29,720 nucleotides of DNA from Candidatus Micrarchaeota archaeon CG_4_10_14_0_2_um_filter_60_11 (GCA_002792915.1 PFPF01000038.1:463-30182); one strand, 5' to 3'; shown: positions 8,272 to 16,682, counted from the first letter of the stretch. Made by a program: numbers and translations. The notes: a model not told the origin generated them from the letters alone.

Positions 8272-10041
8272 ATGTACCGGCAACCGATAGTGTGCGTTCT
8301 GGGCCACGTGGACCACGGCAAGACGTCGCTACTGGACAGCATCCGCGACTCGCGCGTGCAGTCGCGCGAAGCCGGCGCCATCACCCAGCACATCGGGGCG
8401 TCCGAGGTCCCCGCGGAAGTGATAAACGCGTTTTGCGGCCCCATGCTGGAAAAGCTGAAGATAAAGCTGTCCATTCCGGGCCTCCTGTTCATAGACACGC
8501 CGGGTCACGAGGCGTTCGCCAACCTGCGCAAGCGCGGCGGGGGAATCGCGGACATCGCAGTCCTGGTAATCGACGCGAACCAGGGCGTGCAGAACCAGAC
8601 CCTAGAGGCGATTGAAATTCTCCGCGAGCGCAAGACGCCGTTTCTGGTCGCGTTCAACAAGGTGGACGCGTTCAGCGGCTGGATTCCCTCCAAGTCCACC
8701 TCGATGGCGGAGTCGCTCGCGAAGCAGAGGCAGGACGTGGTCGAGCAGCTGGACAAGAAGGTTTACGAGCTGGTGGGGAAGCTGTACGAGCACGGGTTCA
8801 ACGCCGAACGCTTCGACCGCGTGAACGACTTCACGCGCCAGTTGCTCATAATCCCGTGCAGCGCGAAGACGCGCGAAGGGCTGAGCGAATTATTGCTTTA
8901 CGTTTCGGGTTTGGCGCAAAAGTTCCTCGACAAGCGCCTTACGATAGCCAAGAACGCGCAGGCGCGCGCCAGCGTCCTCGAAGTCCGCGAAGAGGAGGGG
9001 CTTGGAGCTACGCTGGACGTCATCCTTTACGACGGCGTGCTGCGCGTGGGCGATTCGGTGGCTTTCAACACGCTTGCGGGCCCTGCCGCGTCGAAAGTCA
9101 AGGCGCTGTTCAAGCCAAAGCCGCTGGACGAAATGCGCGACCCGAGGCAAAAGTTCGACCCGGTGCGCGAAGTGCCGGCAGCCGCGGGAGTCAAAGTCTC
9201 GTGCGAGGGCGCGGAAGCCGCGCTTGCGGGCTCCACTTTCGTGGCTTTCGCCGACGGCGCAGGAAAGGCCGCGGCATTCAAGGAGCTGGAGGCGGAGTTC
9301 AAGGAGTTGAGCTTCTCGCGCGACGTTTCCGGCGCGGTGCTGAAGGCGGACGCGCTGGGCAGCCTCGAGGCGATTACCGGGCTCCTCGAAAAGCACGGCG
9401 TCCCCGTGCGCTCGGCCGGAGTCGGAGCACCGACGCGCAAGGACGTGCTCGAGGCGGCGAGCGTCAAGCAGAAGGACAGGTTCCACGGCGTGATATTCTC
9501 TTTCAACCAGCCGGTTGAGGCACCCGTGCGCGAGCTCGCGGAAAAGGAAGGCGTCAAGATTTTCGACGAGAAGATAATTTATTACCTCATCGAAGGCTAC
9601 GAGCGGTGGGTCAAGGAAGAGAAAGAACGCGACCAGCGCGAGGCCTTCTCGCGGCTCACGCTTCCCGCCAAACTGCGCGTCCTCGAGGGCTGCTGCTTCC
9701 GCGTGAACGACCCGTGCATTTTCGGCGTCGAAATAACCGCGGGCCGCCTGCGCAAGGGCGTCGAGTTGTTGAATTCGGAAGGAGTTTCCGTGGGAAAGCT
9801 CAAGTCCATCCAGCGGGACAAGGAGTCCGTGGACGAGGCGAAGCAGGGCGACCAGGTTGCAGTCAGCGTTTCCGGCCCCACGTTCGGCAGGCAGGTGCGC
9901 GGCAAGCAGGACTTGTTCGTGAACGTGCCCGAGCGCGACCTGGAGGAGTTGGAGTCGAAGTATTGCCAGGCGCTGTCGCCCGCGGAACAAGACTTAATCG
10001 CCAAACTGAAAGTCTTGAAGGGAATAAAGCCGGCGTTCTAA
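8272..10041 (+). CDS. infB: Translation initiation factor aIF5B (IF-2 family GTPase)
   Basis: aIF5B is the GTPase that promotes subunit joining and initiator tRNA placement on the ribosome. At 589 residues it matches the usual archaeal length and lacks the long N-terminal extension of eukaryotic eIF5B. G1 is GHVDHGKT (11-18), G3 DTPGHE (75-80), G4 NKVD (129-132), and G5 falls around IPCSAK. Domain II follows at about 230-330, domain III around 345-450, and the domain IV barrel at the end. No intein is visible. It starts 29 bases after the DP2 stop on the same strand, with no strong promoter between, so it is probably cotranscribed with PolD. Confidence 0.97.
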   Translation: MYRQPIVCVLGHVDHGKTSLLDSIRDSRVQSREAGAITQHIGASEVPAEVINAFCGPMLEKLKIKLSIPGLLFIDTPGHEAFANLRKRGGGIADIAVLVIDANQGVQNQTLEAIEILRERKTPFLVAFNKVDAFSGWIPSKSTSMAESLAKQRQDVVEQLDKKVYELVGKLYEHGFNAERFDRVNDFTRQLLIIPCSAKTREGLSELLLYVSGLAQKFLDKRLTIAKNAQARASVLEVREEEGLGATLDVILYDGVLRVGDSVAFNTLAGPAASKVKALFKPKPLDEMRDPRQKFDPVREVPAAAGVKVSCEGAEAALAGSTFVAFADGAGKAAAFKELEAEFKELSFSRDVSGAVLKADALGSLEAITGLLEKHGVPVRSAGVGAPTRKDVLEAASVKQKDRFHGVIFSFNQPVEAPVRELAEKEGVKIFDEKIIYYLIEGYERWVKEEKERDQREAFSRLTLPAKLRVLEGCCFRVNDPCIFGVEITAGRLRKGVELLNSEGVSVGKLKSIQRDKESVDEAKQGDQVAVSVSGPTFGRQVRGKQDLFVNVPERDLEELESKYCQALSPAEQDLIAKLKVLKGIKPAF

Positions 10042-10054
10042 ACGCGCAGGCGCT

Positions 10055-10062
10055 TATTTAAA
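10055..10062 (+). promoter_or_regulatory. TATA box of the glycosyltransferase gene
   Basis: TATTTAAA lies 47 bases before the TTG start of the glycosyltransferase, just after the aIF5B stop. Predicted transcription start is near 10085, giving a leader of about 15-20 bases that includes AAAAAGG. Confidence 0.55.
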
Positions 10063-10101
10063 CGGCGTCGCGGTAGTAATCGCGCCAAAAAGGTTTTCGT
10101 T

Positions 10102-10836
10102 TTGAATAAGCCCCGCACCCGCACGAGAAAGCAGCCCAGCGTGCGCGTTTCCGTGGTCGTGCCCACGCTCAACGAGGAGGCGAACGTGGCGGGTTGCATC
10201 GATTCCCTGAAGCGCCAGTCGCTCAAGCCGCTCGAGATAATAATCGCTGACGGCGGCAGCACGGACGCCACGCGCTCGATTGCGAAAAAGCGCGGCGCGG
10301 TAGTCGTAGTGGAGAAGACGCGCACCATCGCGGCTGGAAGGCAGCGGGGGTCGCGTGCGGCAAAGGGCGAAATAATCGCCTACACGGATGCGGACGCCGT
10401 GCTTCCCGAAAACTGGCTGGAAGAGCTGGCGAAGCCTTTTTGTGACGCACGGGTGTCCTGCGTTTTCGGCTCGCTGCGGCTTTCGGACGCGACGCTCCTG
10501 GAGCGCCTGCTTTCGCGCGTGCTGGCAATCGCCTTCGCCGCCTCGGCTTTCGTGGGTTCGCCCAGCGGCGCGGGCAGCTGCATGGCGGTGCGCGCCTCGG
10601 CGTTCAGGAAGTCGGGCGGGTTCGACACGCGCCTCGTGACCGCGGAGGACGTGGACCTGCAGAAGAAGCTCAAGAAGTTCGGCCGCGTTGTTTACGCGCC
10701 GGCTGCCGTCGCGTCGGTTTCGCCGCGCCGCGTGCGCAAGTGGGGGTACCCGAAGTTCATATTGTTCCACTTGCGGAACTGGTTCAAAGCCAGCTTCCTC
10801 GGCACGCCCGAGTGCAATTACGAGCCGGTACGCTAA
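10102..10836 (+). CDS. Family 2 glycosyltransferase
   Basis: A 244-residue GT-A fold transferase that likely moves a sugar from a nucleotide donor to a lipid or protein acceptor on the cytosolic membrane face. The nucleotide-binding start VSVVVPTLNEE is at about residues 16-26, IIADGGSTD follows near 50, the metal-binding block TDADAV sits around residue 95, and the late acidic motif AEDVDLQ around 180. It has no clear membrane helix, only a hydrophobic stretch in mid-protein (LAIAFAASAFVG). The start is TTG with AAAAAGG 8 bases upstream. Its 3' end overlaps the convergent small membrane-protein gene by 4 bases. The acceptor cannot be told from sequence. Confidence 0.85.
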   Translation: MNKPRTRTRKQPSVRVSVVVPTLNEEANVAGCIDSLKRQSLKPLEIIIADGGSTDATRSIAKKRGAVVVVEKTRTIAAGRQRGSRAAKGEIIAYTDADAVLPENWLEELAKPFCDARVSCVFGSLRLSDATLLERLLSRVLAIAFAASAFVGSPSGAGSCMAVRASAFRKSGGFDTRLVTAEDVDLQKKLKKFGRVVYAPAAVASVSPRRVRKWGYPKFILFHLRNWFKASFLGTPECNYEPVR

Positions 10837-11150
10837 CGCTTGCCTTCGCGCGCCTTCTTGATGGCGCCGTGGATGTACTGCCTCAACGCCAGCGCGAGGA
10901 CGCCCATTGCCGCGAACAGCCCCAAGTCGTGCAGCAGTTCGTACCTCCTCGCGGCGGGGTCCGCCGTGTAAATAACGTGGCCGGCGGCGGCGATTCCCAG
11001 CAGTACTGCGATTGCGCAAATGTAGACGGGCATCCCGCTCTTGCGCTTGCGCGACACCGCGAACGCGGTCACGGCGTAGACGATGATGATTGGCGTCAGG
11101 ACGACCGTCAGGAAGTTCAACAAAAAGCTCGCGCTTTCAAGCAAACCCAT
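10833..11150 (-). CDS. Small membrane protein with three predicted helices
   Basis: I do not recognise this 105-residue protein. It shows three hydrophobic segments at about residues 8-31, 42-59 and 74-90, with a basic loop SRKRKSG after the first and a basic tail KKAREGKR, so the C-terminus is probably cytosolic. The segment DPAARRYELLHDLGLFAAMG lies between helices 2 and 3. The gene starts 3 bases after the GPN-loop GTPase stop and is likely cotranscribed with it. Its stop codon overlaps the stop of the convergent glycosyltransferase. Codon use matches its neighbours, which supports a real gene. Confidence 0.7.
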   Translation of the reverse strand: MGLLESASFLLNFLTVVLTPIIIVYAVTAFAVSRKRKSGMPVYICAIAVLLGIAAAGHVIYTADPAARRYELLHDLGLFAAMGVLALALRQYIHGAIKKAREGKR

Positions 11151-11153
11151 TCT

Positions 11154-11843
11154 TCAACCAACCTCTCCACAAGAGCACTTCAACTCGTTCAGCGCGTCCA
11201 GCAATTCGGAAAAGCCGCGGCGGTCCATGGCGCTCACTTCGAACAGCTTCTCGCGCCTGCCGACCTCGGACAGGAGCGCCTTGAGGTGCGCGTCCGCCGC
11301 CTCAAAACCCCCCAGCATCTTTTGCTTCTTCTTCGGCTTCTGCAGGTCCGCCTTGTTGACCACCGTGAGCGTGGGCAGCGCGTACTCCAGCCGCTGGAGC
11401 GCGTTCAACGCCCGCAATACCGTCAACTCCTTTTCCGAAGAAGCCGCGCCGCCGCGTTCGGCGACGAACAGCACCGCGTCCGCCACCTCCGAAAGGAAGG
11501 GCGCGCCCCCGAACAGGAAAAGCTCGAGGGAGCCCGCCGTGTCCAGCAGGACGAAGTCGCCCTTTATCGCGGCGAGGTCGCGCATCATCTTCTTGGACGA
11601 CAGGGCTTCCGAGTAAACCTTCTTGACCGCGCCGTTCGGGCCCAGCTTTTCCGCGGCCATCAGCTCGGCGGTGGCGTAGTAGTCGCGAATGTCGAACGCG
11701 GCGTCGTACTTGATGTGCCTGCAGCCCGGGTCGAGGTTCGCGCACGCCACTTCGTAGCCCTGCTTGCGCAGGTAGCTGGAGAACGAGTAGGCGAGCGTGC
11801 TCTTGCCTGCCCCGCCGCTGCCAATGAGCGCCACGCGAAACAT
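11154..11843 (-). CDS. GPN-loop GTPase (PAB0955/XAB1 family)
   Basis: GPN-loop GTPases are homodimeric SIMIBI-class enzymes; the eukaryotic relatives help assemble and import RNA polymerase II, while the archaeal role is unknown. The protein has 229 residues. The P-loop is GSGGAGKST (8-16), the signature Gly-Pro-Asn is at 68-70, the Walker B/G3 motif DTAG at 101-104, and NKAD at 163-166. The Lys/Gln-rich segment after NKAD (KPKKKQK) is typical of the insertion in this family. The start is ATG behind its own TATA box. It is followed by the small membrane protein in the same unit. Confidence 0.92.
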   Translation of the reverse strand: MFRVALIGSGGAGKSTLAYSFSSYLRKQGYEVACANLDPGCRHIKYDAAFDIRDYYATAELMAAEKLGPNGAVKKVYSEALSSKKMMRDLAAIKGDFVLLDTAGSLELFLFGGAPFLSEVADAVLFVAERGGAASSEKELTVLRALNALQRLEYALPTLTVVNKADLQKPKKKQKMLGGFEAADAHLKALLSEVGRREKLFEVSAMDRRGFSELLDALNELKCSCGEVG

Positions 11844-11882
11844 TACGCAATCAGGAGCGCGGCGGCGAATAAAACCGTTCCC

Positions 11883-11892
11883 AATTTAAAAA
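11883..11892 (-). promoter_or_regulatory. TATA box of the GPN-loop GTPase gene
   Basis: On the minus strand TTTTTAAATT lies at 11892-11883, about 40 bases before the ATG. The predicted transcription start is near 11861, giving a leader of about 20 bases. It sits in the 136-base spacer after secY, so the GTPase can be expressed apart from the ribosomal operon. Confidence 0.55.
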
Positions 11893-11916
11893 GTCGGGCC
11901 GCGAAGCGAAAAAGAC

Positions 11917-11956
11917 AACAACGGGTTTAACCTGGCGTGCATTCGCTGCCGTTGTT
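11917..11956 (-). terminator. Possible terminator after secY
   Basis: Arms AACAACGG (11917-11924) and CCGTTGTT (11949-11956) form an 8-bp stem with a 24-base loop. On the minus strand it begins about 24 bases past the secY stop and is followed by TCTTTTTC. On the plus strand it is followed by seven T. It may end the ribosomal superoperon, but the loop is long and archaeal termination depends mainly on T-runs. Confidence 0.35.
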
Positions 11957-11979
11957 TTTTTGATTTGCTTGCCTTCGCC

Positions 11980-13389
11980 CTAGCCGACGAAATTCTTCAA
12001 CTGGGGGTACATCTCGAAGAGCTGCTGCTGGGCGAGGTCCTCGTACATCTTGTAGAGGATGCCGACCGTCAGAAGGATGCCGGTGCCCGTGCCCAGCGCG
12101 CCCGTGATGTCCGCGAACCACGCGAGCACGCCGACGAATATGCTGCCGAGAATCGTGATTATGGGGATGTAGCGTTCCAGTATTTTCTGCGTGATGCGCG
12201 AGTCCTGCCTGAAGCCGGGTATTTGCAGGCCCGCACGCTCAAGCTGCTTGGCTATGTCCCCAGCACCCATACCCGTGGACTCTATCCAGAACCACCCGAA
12301 TATCACGCACAACGCTATCAGGGCTAATCCGTAGAACAGTATGTGCAGGAGCTCCTGCGGCTGCGCCAAGTATTGCACGTAGGAAGCGTAACCGCCCGGG
12401 AACAACAGCGGCGAGGCCAGCGGAGTCGTGTAATACGCGATGCCGTCGATTGGCTGGTTGCTCTCGTAGTTGCCGAGCAGCGGCATTCCCGCGTTCGCGG
12501 CGAACATGCCCGCCAACTGCACGTTCAACAGCACCGCCGAGGCGAGGATGACGGGAATATTGGAAACGTAAAGGAATTTTATGGGGTAACGCGCCCCGAG
12601 CCCGCGCGCGCGGCCGTAAGCCAAGGGCAGCTCTATTTTCATGCCTTCGGCATACACGACCGCCGCGAAAACCACGACGACGAACAGGACGGGCATGAGC
12701 GACCAGACCGCGTTCACGATGTCGCCGCCCGCCACGTAATACAGCGCCTGCGGTATCAGGCCGGAGGGGGCGCCGGTCGCGGAAGGCGCGAGGCTGAAGG
12801 CGCCCACCATTACGGATTGGCTGACGCCCGCGGCAATGAAGAGCCCGATGCCCGAGCCGATGCCGTACTTTTGTACGACTTCGTCGAAGTAGAGGAGTAT
12901 TATCGAGCCGAGCGCGAGCTGGAGCATTATCAGGAATTGCGTCGCGAAAATCGAGCCGAGCAAAGGCGACGCGGTATTCGCGGGAATGTAGTTCGAGAAA
13001 ACGTAGACCCCGGCTTCGAAGAAGCTGAGCGCGATTGCCAACAGCTTTTGGAAGCCCTGGAACTTGCGCTTGTTCTCGTCCTTGGTCAAGTCGAGGCTGA
13101 TGAGCTTTGCGCCGACCGCGAGTTGGAGGAAGATGCTGGCGAGCACGATGGGGCCGATGCCCGCGGTAATCAGCGAGCCGGTTTTGCTGCCCATGAGCAC
13201 GTCGAGGCGCTCGAAGCGCGAGATGTTGGCCGAGTCGACCCCCAACGGGTAAATCTGGCCGAGTATGAAGAACAGCAGGAGGATTACTACCGTCCAGCCC
13301 AGCTTTTCCTTCAGGGTGGGGGGTATTGCGGGGCGCTTGACTTCGGGAAGCGCGCTGGTTATCGGCGTGAACAGGTCTATGAAGCTCAT
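11980..13389 (-). CDS. secY: Protein translocase subunit SecY
   Basis: SecY (Sec61-alpha) is the pore of the protein-conducting channel in the cytoplasmic membrane. The 469-residue protein starts with the amphipathic family segment MSFIDLFTPITSALPEVKRP and then LGWTVVILLLFFILGQIYPLG as helix 1; ten helices can be followed. The plug region after helix 1 contains LMGSKTGSLITAGIGPIVLAS. The cytosolic loop AYGRARGLGARYPIKFLYVSNIP corresponds to the ribosome-binding loop between helices 6 and 7. It overlaps uL15 by 4 bases (ATGA) and is the last gene of the superoperon, its usual place. The adenylate kinase gene often found next is absent here. Confidence 0.96.
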   Translation of the reverse strand: MSFIDLFTPITSALPEVKRPAIPPTLKEKLGWTVVILLLFFILGQIYPLGVDSANISRFERLDVLMGSKTGSLITAGIGPIVLASIFLQLAVGAKLISLDLTKDENKRKFQGFQKLLAIALSFFEAGVYVFSNYIPANTASPLLGSIFATQFLIMLQLALGSIILLYFDEVVQKYGIGSGIGLFIAAGVSQSVMVGAFSLAPSATGAPSGLIPQALYYVAGGDIVNAVWSLMPVLFVVVVFAAVVYAEGMKIELPLAYGRARGLGARYPIKFLYVSNIPVILASAVLLNVQLAGMFAANAGMPLLGNYESNQPIDGIAYYTTPLASPLLFPGGYASYVQYLAQPQELLHILFYGLALIALCVIFGWFWIESTGMGAGDIAKQLERAGLQIPGFRQDSRITQKILERYIPIITILGSIFVGVLAWFADITGALGTGTGILLTVGILYKMYEDLAQQQLFEMYPQLKNFVG

Positions 13390-13784
13390 GCGTTCGAGGC
13401 CTCTCCGCCGGCTGCCTTTATTTTTTCGATTGCCTTCGCGGTGAAGGCGGTTGCCTTTACTGACACCTTGTGGCGCAGCTCGCCGTTGGAGAGTACTTTC
13501 GCGTTCTTGAGGGTTATCTTGTCGCCCTTGAGCTCGCCCGACTCGATCATCCTGTTCAAGTCTTCAAGCGTGAATTCTTCCAGTTTCGCGCGCACGCTGC
13601 AGAAGCCGCGCTTGCGGTTCTTGTTCTCGCCGTCGTTAATCGTTTTCAGCCACTTGTGCTTGTGCCAGCCCGCGCGCCCCTTGCCGCCCTTGCAGCCCTT
13701 TCCGCGGCGGTTCTTGGCGTTTCCGCCGCCGTGGCTCCGGTTGCCCAGGTACTTGGTCATCCTCGACTTTATTCGGCGAGCCAT
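13386..13784 (-). CDS. rpl15: Ribosomal protein uL15
   Basis: A large-subunit protein that threads a Gly/Arg-rich N-terminal extension into 23S rRNA. The 132 residues open with RRIKSRMTKYLGNRSHGGGN and a Gly/Lys-rich stretch (RRGKGCKGGKGRAGWHKHKW), the uL15 hallmark, and end with the globular domain. It starts 2 bases after the uL30 stop and overlaps secY by 4 bases, so all three are translationally linked. Confidence 0.95.
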   Translation of the reverse strand: MARRIKSRMTKYLGNRSHGGGNAKNRRGKGCKGGKGRAGWHKHKWLKTINDGENKNRKRGFCSVRAKLEEFTLEDLNRMIESGELKGDKITLKNAKVLSNGELRHKVSVKATAFTAKAIEKIKAAGGEASNA

Positions 13785-13786
13785 GT

Positions 13787-14110
13787 TTAGCAGGTCATCC
13801 TCTTCAAAAGTTCCTTCAAATCGGCGCGCTTGCCCAGCGCCCCGCCCTTGCCACCCCTCTTGATGCTGGCCTTCCAGCCCTTCACGGGAGGGTGCAGGCG
13901 CATGTGCTTGGACTTTATCAGCTTCATCGAATCCTCATCCGCCTCGCCCCAAGTAACGTAGTCCTTAACGCGCTCCAGCATCCCCGCGTCCTTGGAGTCC
14001 AATATCGCGCACGAGTGCTTGCGATTCAAGCCCAGCTGGAGCATGCCCATGCGCGCGTCGCGCTTGACGCCGTTTATTCCGCGCACCCTTATCACGATGA
14101 TTTTCGACAT
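13787..14110 (-). CDS. rpl30: Ribosomal protein uL30, short form
   Basis: Large-subunit protein of the L30/L7 family. The start MSKIIVIRVRGINGVKRDAR and the block MLQLGLNRKHSCAIL identify it. I chose ATG 14110 over an in-frame TTG at 14116; AAGG lies about 8 bases upstream. At 107 residues it is clearly shorter than the roughly 150 of most archaeal uL30: the C-terminal part after the Gly/Lys-rich loop (HPPVKGWKASIKRGGKGGALG) is nearly missing. It lies between uS5 and uL15 as usual. Confidence 0.92.
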   Translation of the reverse strand: MSKIIVIRVRGINGVKRDARMGMLQLGLNRKHSCAILDSKDAGMLERVKDYVTWGEADEDSMKLIKSKHMRLHPPVKGWKASIKRGGKGGALGKRADLKELLKRMTC

Positions 14111-14161
14111 TTGCAAAACCTTGACCCTGCCTTTTTTTAACCCTGTTTTAATTCCCGTTCA

Positions 14162-14854
14162 TCACTCTGAAGTTTTTCCCATCTTTTGTTTGTTCAGCGA
14201 GTTTAAAGCCTTGATTGTCGCCTCGGTGACGTTCAGCGCGTTCCTCGTGCGGCCCTTCGCGGTGGTCCACGCGTCGCGCACCCCCGCCAGAAGCAGGACC
14301 TTGCGGGCGGTCGCGCCCGCGACTATTCCCACGCCCTTGGGCGCGGGGCGAATCACGATTTGCGTGTTTGCGCTCTTGCCCGTCGCCTTGAGGGCGACGC
14401 TGTGTTCGGCTCCGCAGACGCACTCCCACGAGCCGCAGCCGAGGCGCACGCGGATGATGTTCTTCTTCGCGTCCATTATCGCCTCGGCGATCGCGTCGCG
14501 CGTTTCCGGGGCTTTCCCCACGCCCACGGCTATGTGGCCGTGCCTGTCGCCGAGTATCACTATCGCGCGCATCACCATCTTGCGGCCGCACGCGGTCATG
14601 CGCTGCGTGTTTGAAATTTCGAGCACTTCCTCCTCCAAGTCGGGGAGCAGGAAGTCGACTATCGTGGGCTCGAGTATGCGCGCGCCGGAGTCGAGTATCT
14701 CGTCCAGCGACTTGATTTCGCCGGCGAGCACCTGTTTCCCGAGTTGCGTGCGCGGCACCCAGTTCTCGATCGGCGACTTCTCGCGCTCGCGCCTCGGCCT
14801 GCTGCCGCGCCTGCCGCCGCGATTTCCGCCGAACCCTCTCCTTTGTTGAACCAT
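14162..14854 (-). CDS. rps5: Ribosomal protein uS5
   Basis: Small-subunit protein at the mRNA entry site, involved in decoding fidelity. It has 230 residues. The N-terminal region is Arg/Gly-rich (FGGNRGGRRGSRPRRERE); the double-stranded-RNA-binding S5 domain follows with MTACGRKMVMRAIVILGDR and HIAVGVGKAPETRDAI; the C-domain has LLLAGVRDAWTTAKGRTRN. The start is ATG 14854, 25 bases after uL18. Confidence 0.96.
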   Translation of the reverse strand: MVQQRRGFGGNRGGRRGSRPRREREKSPIENWVPRTQLGKQVLAGEIKSLDEILDSGARILEPTIVDFLLPDLEEEVLEISNTQRMTACGRKMVMRAIVILGDRHGHIAVGVGKAPETRDAIAEAIMDAKKNIIRVRLGCGSWECVCGAEHSVALKATGKSANTQIVIRPAPKGVGIVAGATARKVLLLAGVRDAWTTAKGRTRNALNVTEATIKALNSLNKQKMGKTSE

Positions 14855-14879
14855 AATCGTTTTACACCGTTGCCTTTCC

Positions 14880-15377
14880 TTAAACCTTCAGGAGCGCCGC
14901 CTTAGCGTCGGCGAACTCCTTTTCCTTCTTCAAGTGCGAGCCGTTAATCCTGGATTCGGGGGGCATCTGTTCCTCTCCGTACTTGGCTTCGATGCCCGCG
15001 TCCACCGCGCCCTTGAGGCAGGCGAAAACTATGCCGCCCTTGGTGGACGGGTGCAGCCCGATGTCCAGCACGACGTTCTTGATTCCCGCCTTCTTCGCCT
15101 TCAAGCCGCACAGCATGCCCGTCAGGTAAGCCGTGGGCGTGTTGCGCTTGGGCGTCCAGCCGTGCTTGAACAGCTCGCGCGAGGTCGTGAGCGCGGTCGT
15201 CCTGTCGCCCTGTTCGGAGTACTCGACCACGTGGCATATCAGCCCGCGGTTCGTCTTCCGTACGACGAGGCGCGGCTGCCCTGACTTGAGGAGCGCCAGT
15301 CGTTTCGCGTAATCCGTCTTGCCGAGTCGCCTGCGCTTGAAGTGCACGGCGTACAACGGTCCGGTTGCCTTGCTCAT
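14880..15377 (-). CDS. rpl18: Ribosomal protein uL18
   Basis: 5S rRNA-binding protein of the large subunit. The 165 residues contain the archaeal L18 blocks YAKRLALLKSGQPRLVVRKT near the N-terminus and VVLDIGLHPSTKGGIVFACLKGAVDAG in the C-half, followed by the late motif SRINGSHL. It is a normal length for archaea and sits between eL19 and uS5, as in other archaeal spc clusters. The start is ATG 15377. Confidence 0.95.
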   Translation of the reverse strand: MSKATGPLYAVHFKRRRLGKTDYAKRLALLKSGQPRLVVRKTNRGLICHVVEYSEQGDRTTALTTSRELFKHGWTPKRNTPTAYLTGMLCGLKAKKAGIKNVVLDIGLHPSTKGGIVFACLKGAVDAGIEAKYGEEQMPPESRINGSHLKKEKEFADAKAALLKV

Positions 15378-15400
15378 TTCAGAATCACTTTAACCCCAAA

Positions 15401-15835
15401 TCACTTTAGCAGCTTGTTCTCTTCCACGTACAAAACCAACTGGCGTTTCGCCTTGAAGTTGTTGCCCTTAACCATCTTGTACAGCTTCGCGTACGCGCCC
15501 TCGACGAGGCGCGGCTTGAGCTGGTGCAGCAGGCCGCGCTGGCTGCGGACCTTCTTCATCCACCTCTGCTTGAGCGTGTGCTTGGCGTAGTACGTGCCCT
15601 TCCTGCTGCCTTCGCCGCGGCGCCTGCCCGCGTTCCTGCGTTCCGCCTTGAAGCGCGCCTTCGCGCGGCTCTGCCCGACCGAGGGCTTGAGCTGGATTGC
15701 GCCTTCCTTTATGAGGCCGCGCACGTCGTCCGTGGTGAGCGAGTCGCGCGCCTTCGCCAGGTCGACTATCCTGACGCGGTTCTCTCCGCACTTCAGGACC
15801 TTCGCCGCCAGCCGTTTTATCGTTTGCACAGTCAT
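15401..15835 (-). CDS. rpl19e: Ribosomal protein eL19
   Basis: An archaeal/eukaryotic large-subunit protein with no bacterial homologue. The start TIKRLAAKVLKCGENRVRI is typical, and the motif GRRRGEGSRKGTYYAK followed by RWMKKVRSQRGLLHQLK is diagnostic. The 144 residues end in a helical tail. ATG 15835 lies 6 bases after the eL32 stop. Confidence 0.96.
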   Translation of the reverse strand: MTVQTIKRLAAKVLKCGENRVRIVDLAKARDSLTTDDVRGLIKEGAIQLKPSVGQSRAKARFKAERRNAGRRRGEGSRKGTYYAKHTLKQRWMKKVRSQRGLLHQLKPRLVEGAYAKLYKMVKGNNFKAKRQLVLYVEENKLLK

Positions 15836-15841
15836 TTTGAA

Positions 15842-16165
15842 TCAGCCATTGAGAACTTTCAATCCCTTCGCACGCGCCTTTTCCGCGAGCGCCTTCTTCT
15901 TGCTCTTGCCCAAACCCGCCGCCAAGCGCACGACGCAGCCCTGCGCCGCTTCCAAATCGCGCCCGCTCGACACCAGCTTTTCCGGCAGCTTGGCTCCGGG
16001 GTGCCTGTCGCGCAGGCTGCGCGCAGTGGCGTAACCTATTTTGGGCGACAGCACGTAGCCGCGCCTGTGGATGCGCACCTTGCTGTCGATGCCGTGAGGC
16101 TTGCGCCAGCCCGTCCTGAGGCGGGGGTGCATTTTCGCGTCCGACCGTTTGAATTGCTTGCTCAT
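15842..16165 (-). CDS. rpl32e: Ribosomal protein eL32
   Basis: Large-subunit protein restricted to archaea and eukaryotes. The core is present: FKRSDAKMHPRLRTGWRKPHGIDSK, then YVLSPKIGYATARSLRDRHP, and the final RNA-binding KSKKKALAEKARAKGLKVLN. At 107 residues it is a compact form; many archaeal versions are 125-140. It lies between uL6 and eL19, as expected. Confidence 0.95.
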   Translation of the reverse strand: MSKQFKRSDAKMHPRLRTGWRKPHGIDSKVRIHRRGYVLSPKIGYATARSLRDRHPGAKLPEKLVSSGRDLEAAQGCVVRLAAGLGKSKKKALAEKARAKGLKVLNG

Positions 16166-16172
16166 GTTACCA

Positions 16173-16673
16173 TCACGTGTAATAGGCGCCGTCTTGGAAG
16201 ACGCGCTCGTCCCTGTTCGTTATCTTGGTGGCGTTCACGATGTTCGCCGCGGTCTGGCCGACCGCCTCCTTGTCCGAACCGCTCACGATTATTTCCTGGC
16301 CCTTGACTTCGACCTTGGCGCCCTTCTTTATTTCCGCCTTGCGCGGCGTCTTCTCGCCGAAGAAGTTCTTTATCGAGACCTCGTCGCCCTTGACTTCCAC
16401 GCTTATCGGGAAGTGCGCGTAGACTACCTGGAGCTTCTTTTCGTAGCCTTCGGTGACTCCCGCGGCCATGTTCTTCAGGTGGGATTCGAGCGTGTTTAGA
16501 ACCGCCTCGTTCTTCCTGCCGTGCTTTTGGATTAACTCGAATTTGACTTCCCCGCCTTCCTGGGTCGCCTTGACGAAGCGAACGTTGAATTTTTTCTCGA
16601 GCGTTCCCCGCTTGCCAGTGACCTTTATCGCGTCTCCGGCGATTTCAACCTTCACTCCCTCGGGAACCTTCAT
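16173..16673 (-). CDS. rpl6: Ribosomal protein uL6
   Basis: Large-subunit protein near the factor-binding site, with two related L6 folds. The N-terminus VPEGVKVEIAGDAIKVTGKRG and the repeat-like second half (LGAKVEVKGQEIIVSGSD-type segment) identify it. I chose ATG 16673 because AGGTG lies 6 bases upstream, overlapping the uS8 stop; an in-frame GTG at 16682 is the alternative. From the ATG the protein is 166 residues, slightly short for archaea. Confidence 0.94.
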   Translation of the reverse strand: MKVPEGVKVEIAGDAIKVTGKRGTLEKKFNVRFVKATQEGGEVKFELIQKHGRKNEAVLNTLESHLKNMAAGVTEGYEKKLQVVYAHFPISVEVKGDEVSIKNFFGEKTPRKAEIKKGAKVEVKGQEIIVSGSDKEAVGQTAANIVNATKITNRDERVFQDGAYYT

Positions 16674-16682
16674 TATTCGCAC

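Noticed and set aside
8890..9990. Long minus-strand open frame opposite aIF5B
   Set aside because: Antisense shadow with His/Arg/Leu-rich composition and no recognisable domain.
10740..11930. Plus-strand open frame of nearly 400 codons across the small membrane protein and the GPN GTPase
   Set aside because: Spans two real minus-strand genes and has low-quality, Arg/Gln/Val-rich sequence.
12343..13863. Plus-strand open frame of about 500 codons opposite secY, uL15 and uL30
   Set aside because: Antisense shadow; the opposite strand carries three certain genes.
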